From Quercus robur (taxonomy: Eukaryota; Streptophyta; Magnoliopsida; Fagales; Fagaceae), in the NCBI RefSeq assembly GCF_932294415.1, contig NC_065542.1:51573406-51637405 (forward strand): a stretch of DNA of 64,000 nt, written 5' to 3'. The position numbers were made by a program, and so were the translations under genes. The notes below the pieces were generated by a model. That model saw only the letters and a list, made by a program, of their open reading frames with translations, ran no database searches and was not told the DNA's origin. Below are positions 57,693 to 64,000 of the stretch, one piece after another (within the stretch, counting starts at the first letter, position 1; each line of letters opens with the position of its first letter).

Positions 57693-60600
57693 CTGCAATT
57701 AACAATTTAATTATGATATGTAAGGAAATGTTGCAGTTGTTTACAATGATAATTGGCATTTAATGTAAGTACAAATTCAAAGAAATTAAACGTAAAGAAG
57801 AACATGAAGATAGAAACCATCATGGGAAAGTGTGCATGTTCTAGTGCAACATTTCTCTCTATTATTTATTGGTGATTCTGTTGCTCTATATACCTCCCAA
57901 ATGGGCCAAATAGTTTGTAAACTTCTTCATGTGGAGCAAATCTATTTAAAAATAAAAACTCGCTTCCTTCCATATTACAATCTGCCGTAAATTTATTGTA
58001 ATTTATAATTTATTGTACATACTATCTTTAGAATATAATAGGATAACATCTATGAAATCAAATAAAAGAAAAAAATAACAACTTAAAAATACAAATTTAA
58101 ATCATATCAACAACATAAAACTAAATCACATTAATCTAAAGTAGAATTCTAAAGAAAATAAAAATTAATCAACCTAAAGTAGAGATGCAAGATAAAAAAA
58201 AAATCCCCCCAAAAACTTAAAAAAAAAAAAAAATGAGAGAGAGAGAGAGTTTTAATATCCTCCCTTTATAGTTGTAACTAGTAAGGTAATTGTCAAAAAT
58301 AAAACAATAACTATAAATATGTTTAAGGGTATAGCTAGAAGAATTGGAAACATATTACCTGGAGCTGCATAACCAATTGACCCCTTTATCCCAATTGAAC
58401 TAGTTTGATTTGCAGAAGAACCATTAGTAATTGAGAGGAGTCTCGCTAAACCAAAATCGCTTACATGAGCAACCATGTCATGGTCAAGAAGAACATTGCT
58501 TGGCTTTAAATCACAATGAACGATAGGTTGTGCAGAATGATTGTGAAGATAATCTATTGCAGAAGCCACATCGATTGCAACATTTAGTCTTTGAAGAAGG
58601 CTTAAGTTCCTCGATTGATGATTGTTGGGTATCTCGGGATGCAGCCAAATATCTAAGCTCCCATTTGTCATGAATTCAAAGACTAGTGCTTTGAATTGAT
58701 TTCCACCATAATCCATGCTAGAGCAACATGTTAATATCTTAACAAGATTTCGATGCCTGATATTTCGTAATGCATTACATTCAGCCATGAAACTTTTGGA
58801 AGCTCCCTTGTGTTGAAGGTTAAGGACCTTTATAGCAACTAGTCTTTCTTCTTGATCAAGTGCTCCTCTATATACAGATCCAAAACTACCTGACCCAATT
58901 AAATTATTTGGAGAAAATCCACTAGTTGCTTGATAGAGTTCTTTGTATGACACATTTAGAAGGAGGTCTATTGTTGGAATCATAGAACATGATTTCTTTT
59001 TTGATTTTTTCATCCAATAAAGAACAAAAAGGAATGAAAACAAAATGAAAGATAGTACAAGGGAAGTAATTACAATTGCTAGTTTCAATCGAATGGAACT
59101 TCTTGGTTTCGTGACTTTTATAGGGCATTTTGGCAACTGCAATTGTGGTATACCACCACAAAGGTTAGTATTTCCAATCAATGATATAACACTTGTGTTT
59201 TTGAAAACCCCTTTAGTTGGTACCTCACCCTCAAAATTATTGAATGAAAGATTCAAAAATTCTAAAAAGGGAAGCATCTCTAAACCCTTTGGAATGGGTC
59301 CTGATAGGTTATTTTGTGAAACATCTAGACGTCGAAGACCTCTCAAAGAAGCCAAAGATGATGGTATGGCTCCTTTGAAGGAGTTCCCTTGCAAGTAAAG
59401 ATGTTCCAAGATCAAACAATTTCCTATAGATGCTGGAATTTCACCAGACAAATGATTGTTAGAGACATCCAGTTCATTAATATTTTTCAGATTAGCAACT
59501 TCAAATGGAAGTTTGCCAGTAAATGAGTTATGTGACAAATTGAGGAATACTAGTGGAAGGGAAGAAAGACCAGTATGCTGAGTTATGGATCCATTAAGTT
59601 TATTTAATGAAATGTCTAAGAACTGCAAAAGTTGGCAATTTACAATACTTGGAGGTATGGTTCCTTCAAATAGGTTTTCATCTAAAAAGAGTTTGAACAA
59701 CTCAGTAAGGTTGCCTATAAAGGTTGGTATTTCTCCAGACAAACTGTTTCCTCTTAAAACCAATACTTGCATCTTCTGAAGTCTCCTGAAACTAGCTGGA
59801 ATGATTCCTGTGAAGTGATTATAATCTAAGCTCAAGATAATTAATTTCTCGAGGTTCGCTAATGATGCAGGAATAGTTCCAGATATTTCATTTTCTCCCA
59901 AGTATAATTTAGTGAGTTGGTTTGACAAGTTGGCTACAGAATTGGGCAAAACGCCTCCAAATCGGTTCATACTTAAACTCATGACGTCCAGTTTGCTACA
60001 GTTTGTCAAAGATGTTAAGAATTTCAAGCTCCTTCCTAAACTGTTGTTAGTCAAACGTAGAGAGTAAAGATCCAAAAGATTTCCCAAAGTGGTTGGAACT
60101 GATCCCAAAATATTGTTATGATTTAAATCAACTATTTGAAGTTTAGTTGCATTGCATAATGAAGTAGGGATTGGCCCGGAGAACTCATTTCCACCCAATG
60201 CAAGAACTTGGAGATTAGGAAGATTGATGCCCATGTTCGCTGGAAGTGTGCCATTAAGTTGGTTGTCTGTAGCTTGAAAGATTTTGAGAGATGACACATT
60301 ATAAAGAGAGGAAGGGATCATACCTGACAATTTACTGATTGAAATATAGAGCTCTATTAAGCTTTTTAATTGGCCTATGGCATCTGGAATATTTCCCCCC
60401 AAATTATTGCGCCCAATACCAAGAGTTGCGACCGACGAAAGATTTCCTAGAGATGGTGGGATCCCTCCTGTCAAATTGTTTTCGTGAATCACAAGCTCTT
60501 CCAGCTTCATCAAATAGCCTAGCTTCGACGGAATCCTCCCTTTAAGCTTATTCGCAGCAAATTTTATGACCATAAGGTTGGAGCAATTGGACAAGCTAGA

Positions 60601-61050
60601 TGGTATTTCTCCTTCCAACATGTTTCTGCTAAGACGCAGTTGTTGCAATCGGAACAAATGACCGATTTTTTGTGGAATTTCACCATAGAAGCTGTTATTA
60701 TAGAGTTGGATGAACATTAAAAAGGTGAGGTTTCCAATATAAGGTGATATGGATCCGTGTAACTTGTAGCTTGGTAGCTCCAAGCGAGTGACTCTTTGAT
60801 GCCTGCGGCCACATGTGATTCCAAGCCAATTACAGAAGTGCATAGAATTATTCCACGAGCTCAATATTTTATATGGATCATGAGTTACTGATTCTTTGAA
60901 TTTGAGCAAAGCCAAACGATCAGTCTCATTTGTTGGAGCAGTGGTGGTAATGGTGGGTTGCAAGCAAAGTAGCCATATGGAAAAGAGAAGAATCACATGA
61001 AGGTATATAGAACAAGATGATGCACACAAATTCGTTTGTTGAGGCGGCAT
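57217..61050 (-). CDS. LRR receptor-like kinase, subfamily XII (EFR/FLS2/Xa21 type), non-RD
   Basis: Exon 1 61050-58359, intron 58358-57693 (GT-AG, phase 1), exon 2 57692-57217; 1055 aa, normal for the family. The product should sit in the plasma membrane and sense an extracellular ligand, by analogy a microbial pattern. Order: signal peptide (hydrophobic IYLHVILLFSIWLLCL), LRRNT (DRLALLKFKESV..., W.....FCNWLGITC), about 22 LRRs of LxxLxLxxNxLxGxIPxxLG form, transmembrane span at about 656-680 (LAIVITSLVLSFILFSFLFV), and kinase from about 715. Kinase motifs: GSGSFGSVYRG, VAIKVL, HCDLKPSNVLLDH (Cys before the catalytic Asp, hence non-RD), DFGLARLL, GYAAPEYG spanning the intron, then GDVYSYGILLLEMFLGKRPT. 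The frame is intact. The ligand is unknown, and no other member lies nearby. Confidence 0.95.
58359..61050 (-). CDS. LRR-RLK exon 1 (signal peptide, LRRs, TM, most of kinase)
   Basis: 897 codons plus one base. The start at 61050 places the signal peptide about 15 residues in and lies about 135 bases below a TATA-like run. An upstream ATG at 61129 is in another frame. The donor is CTCCAG|GTAATA at 58359/58358. Confidence 0.94.
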
Positions 61051-61176
61051 TTAGTTTGGAATAGGAAGCTGGTGAAATATTAGGTGTTGTGTGTGGAATG
61101 TTGGCTCTTGGAGTGGTTGGTGAGTTCACAACTAGTGATCAAACATGATGTATTTGCTACACAAGCAAACATAATA

Positions 61177-61194
61177 GGGGATATATATATATAC
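61177..61194 (-). promoter_or_regulatory. TATA-like element of the LRR-RLK
   Basis: A gtatatatatatatcccc run on the minus strand, roughly 135 bases before the start codon, the best TATA candidate. It could equally be a plain TA microsatellite. Confidence 0.45.
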
Positions 61195-61273
61195 TAACAC
61201 ATCAACAAATGGTAATCACCAATATATCCCTATTCATATGTCAACATGACAAGTTGGATGGTGGGGTAGCTTA

Positions 61274-61413
61274 GGGCCTGTTTAATAAGAGATTTCTAAT
61301 AACGTTGTTGTTATTTAGTGAAAATACGTGTGAGTGAAAAAATGTGTAAAAATACGTGTAATATTGTTTAAACATTGAAAACTGTTATTTAAACAACAGT
61401 ACCAAACACCTCC
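61274..61413. mobile_element. Possible PIF/Harbinger-like MITE, 140 bp
   Basis: Left end GGGCCTGTTTAAT and right end GTACCAAACACCTCC are imperfect inverted repeats, flanked by TTA at 61271-61273 and 61414-61416, the 3-bp target size of this superfamily. It sits about 220 bases above the kinase start. Confidence 0.5.
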
Positions 61414-61416
61414 TTA

Positions 61417-62152
61417 ATTTCTATTTTCTATGGCTAATGTGGAAGTGGAAGTGGTCCAAAGTTCCAAACAGCCCGTGAAAGAGTGATACACATTGGCTGT
61501 TTGGACCAGATAATTCTTTCCTCCGTGTTTGACACTTTTTCGTATAATATTTTTCTTTTTTCCAGCCCGGTTTCGCACTTTGCCTTTTCCTGGTTTTCCA
61601 CATTGGATGAACAAGGACTTCGGACTTCGGACTTTGGACTTTGGAGCATGATAATTTCCCATCGTGTGTGACACTCAGAAAGATTCTTTTATTCTTCTGC
61701 TCTGTTTGTCAATTTGCTTTTTGCCTATTTCCACATTGAATGTACGAGCCATATCCTTAATTCATGTCTACACTGAAACTATTTTTTCATTAAGATGTTG
61801 GTCACTTACAAACACCGGATTGATTTATTTCCAGCAAAGAACATCTACACAATATATCCTGTTGCACCATGTCAAGTATTTTATTGCAAAAAACTATTTT
61901 ACACACCCCCAAAAGCAATCAAAATCATGATTTTCATGCAGAAATCATTACTTGAAATCATGATTTGAGTTGTTTTTTGGCGTTGTGTAAAACAGTGTAA
62001 ATCACTTTGTGTGCAATAGGTTTAATCCTTCTATTATATCTGAAATGTTGTTTAGACTCCTACAACGACCATGCCCAACAAAAATATCTTATTTGTTGAT
62101 ACTGTATTTTGTTCACCCTCGTTTTATGTACAAAATATCAATTTTATCTCTA
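61417..62152. other. Intergenic, no gene recognised
   Basis: Contains a small triplication (ttcggacttcggactttgga at 61619-61640) and AT-rich sequence; nothing else is supported. Confidence 0.4.
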
Positions 62153-62154
62153 AA

Positions 62155-62311
62155 CTAGCATTATGTCCGTGCGATGCACGGTTTAATCAAAATTCATATG
62201 TAAATATTTTTTTTTATTAATTTACTTAAAAGTAGATAATAAAAATAAATGAATATTTTACTTTTAAGTTATATAATGAATGTATATTGTGTGAGACTTA
62301 AGGTATCATAA

Positions 62312-62344
<33 letters not shown>

Positions 62345-62745
62345 AATTGAATGGAAGATGGTAAAAATGCTTTAAAAAAATATATAAAATGATTTTCAAT
62401 AATATATTGAACTTTAAAGCTCAATTAATCACATGTATTTAAATTATTAAACCTTGAATTTAATAATTAAAAACTATCGAAAGCAACAATTAAAATCATA
62501 TTTAAGTGGAAATCTCAATTCAATCATTAAGAACAATCTAAATTACTAAATATTTAAAATTTTGAAGTAAAGAGACTCACATGAGAATTTAATTTTTTTT
62601 CCTTGAAAGCATGAGAGAAAACACTGAAACTTGAAGTTTAAGTCTCGTGAGTATAAACTCATAAAACGTATAATTTTATTTTAAAAAAATAGCTAAATGA
62701 ATTACAATTATATAATCAAAAGTAAAAATCATGCTAAATGTTTGT
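62155..62745 (+). mobile_element. ACTAGC-type element with GTGCGATGCAC hairpin end
   Basis: Starts ACTAGCATTATGTCCGTGCG and continues GATGCACGGTTTAATC: an 8-bp inverted repeat CCGTGC/GCACGG near the end, then AT-rich sequence with a (TA)n tract at 62311-62330. Same end design as 9746, 11099 and the minus-strand end at 12747-12775. Right end unknown; it is interrupted by the solo LTR. Confidence 0.5.
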
Positions 62746-63471
62746 TGTGCGTGCCAAAAATGAGGTTATTGGGCTGAACCTCACTTGGGCTCACAATTTA
62801 TTTATGAAGTGGGTTTAGGATTTCCTACTTTGGGTTGTTCTGAGCCCAAAAACCCAACTTAATTACCTCTCCTTCTGAAATATTTTACTCTTTCTATACT
62901 ACTCCTACATTGACTTCACGCTTTCCCCCTCTCTGTATTCCCTGTTGCCTTGCGCACCTCTCAACAATCCTCTCTCCTCCTTAGCTTCTCTTATTTATAG
63001 TCTTACAATTAGTGGGGAGATATGATTACTCTTGTGGTTAGTGGTACAGGAGGTCCAATGTTATTATTGCTAAGTGGATGTTTAGTTGGGAGTGGGGTAT
63101 GGTAAGAATGGCATTGGAATTGACTCCCCACTTCAGGAGATCTTCCTGGCAGCGTTACTTCCCAAGGCAATACCGAGCATCTATGAATCCACCTTCTCGA
63201 GAGATCCGCACTTCTCGGCTGGGTTAGAGTTGACCGGCAGGGAATTACATTTGCAGTTCGTGTCATAATGGTACCATTGTGGTCTTTGAGTTTTGGAAGG
63301 GTACCAAGACTTATCTGGACCAAGGCCGTGGGCCCAATAGGACACATATGCGCACGCAAGGTCCTAAGGTCTAGGGCCCACGGCCCAACAAGGTTAAAGC
63401 CTCATATACATGGCTCCAATACATTGGATCTTACAAACACAGGAGCCCCAAGGGGAGTCGTGCCCCGTGCA
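62746..63471 (+). mobile_element. Solo LTR (family A), 726 bp, TSD TTTGT
   Basis: Starts TGTGCGTGCCAAAAATGAGG, ends ...GTGCCCCGTGCA, with TTTGT duplicated at 62741-62745 and 63472-63476. Same family and orientation as 10104-10841: both share the gggctcacaattt region, a CT-rich leader, ttatttatag, gtggaggt/gtggggag and GGGCC-rich 3' parts. Confidence 0.85.
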
Positions 63472-63499
63472 TTTGTGTATATGCATGAAAAAAGAACTG

Positions 63500-63866
63500 A
63501 ATTCAACATTTTTTTTTATTTTATATATATATAATACACGTTGCTATTTTTATTTTATTTTTTATTTTATCATGATTAGATGGATTAGATGAAGAATTTG
63601 AGAAAGATTAGATTACACAATGTTGTTGCACTTTTTTTTTTATAATACATGTTGCTTTTTTTTTTTTTTTTTTTTAATATATATAAATGTTTTCTCTTAT
63701 GTGTAGTATAGTAATTAAATAAGGATTAGATGAATCAGATGAAGAATTTGAATTGTAATTAAATTAAGATATTTATCAACTTAGAAATTATAGGAGAAGA
63801 AAAATTATATATTTTTTTATAATATACGTTGCTTTTTTTTTTTTAATAATACACGTTGCTACCTTT

Positions 63867-63899
<33 letters not shown>

Positions 63900-64000
63900 G
63901 TTTTCTTTTACGTGTAGTATAGTGATAAAATAAGGATTAGATAGGTCAAATGAAGAATTTGAATTGTAATTAAATTAAGATATTTATCAACATAGAAATT
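63500..64000. repeat. AT-rich tandem repeat (about 190-bp unit)
   Basis: ATAATACACGTTGCT or a close variant occurs at about 63531, 63641, 63820 and 63847. The tail gaagaatttgaattgtaatt followed by aaattaagatatttatcaac is repeated at 63739-63780 and 63953-63994. (TA)n runs separate the units. It continues past the window edge. Confidence 0.7.

Overview
The window is nuclear DNA from a flowering plant, most likely a woody eudicot. It is AT-rich, genes are sparse and have introns, introns carry transposons, and the two intact genes belong to plant-specific families. Some LTR sequence reminded me of elements I associate with Fagales, but the sequence alone does not fix the species.

Layout. (1) 1-876 is the end of a copia-type LTR. 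(2) 889-15515 is a local tandem array: a roughly 2.7 kb unit with no coding capacity I can see, present about 3.7 times (U0-U3) and broken up by later insertions. These include a 1.9 kb long-TIR DNA element that itself holds a solo LTR, a SINE, a fold-back MITE, an AT-rich element interrupted by a second solo LTR, and an L1 fragment. (3) 15571-16168 is an hAT-like non-autonomous element. (4) 16685-27591 (minus) is a complete five-exon cellulose-synthase-like C gene (CSLC6-like, 698 aa). Its first intron is 6.6 kb and full of RTE-like and L1 LINE remnants, a short SINE and a short LTR. (5) 27651-35035 holds two copies of the CSLC upstream region. One is split by an hAT-like element, the other by a 3.4 kb L1. 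(6) 35036-42781 is repeat-rich: LTR pieces, a 4.1 kb nearly open L1 inserted in a GGGTTGGG-type element, and a SINE with a perfect target duplication. (7) 43383-53235 (plus) is a DOT2/SART1 (tri-snRNP splicing factor) pseudogene. All twelve exons and their splice sites remain, but the reading frame is broken at least five times. (8) 53236-57216 has no gene and only repeat fragments. (9) 57217-61050 (minus) is an intact two-exon LRR receptor-like kinase of the XII/EFR/Xa21 type with a non-RD kinase. (10) 61051-64000 is promoter, a MITE, a third ACTAGY-type element, a solo LTR and a tandem repeat.

The genes do not form a pathway: CSLC makes the xyloglucan backbone in the Golgi, DOT2/SART1 would act in splicing, and the LRR kinase would act in immune perception at the plasma membrane. 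The best candidates for something undescribed are the 2.7 kb tandem array, which records the order of its insertions, and the set of hAT-like elements whose ends carry different short GC-rich arrays (GCGGTTT, CCCCGCCCC, GGGTTGGG). No bacterial, organellar, CRISPR, tRNA or rRNA features were seen.
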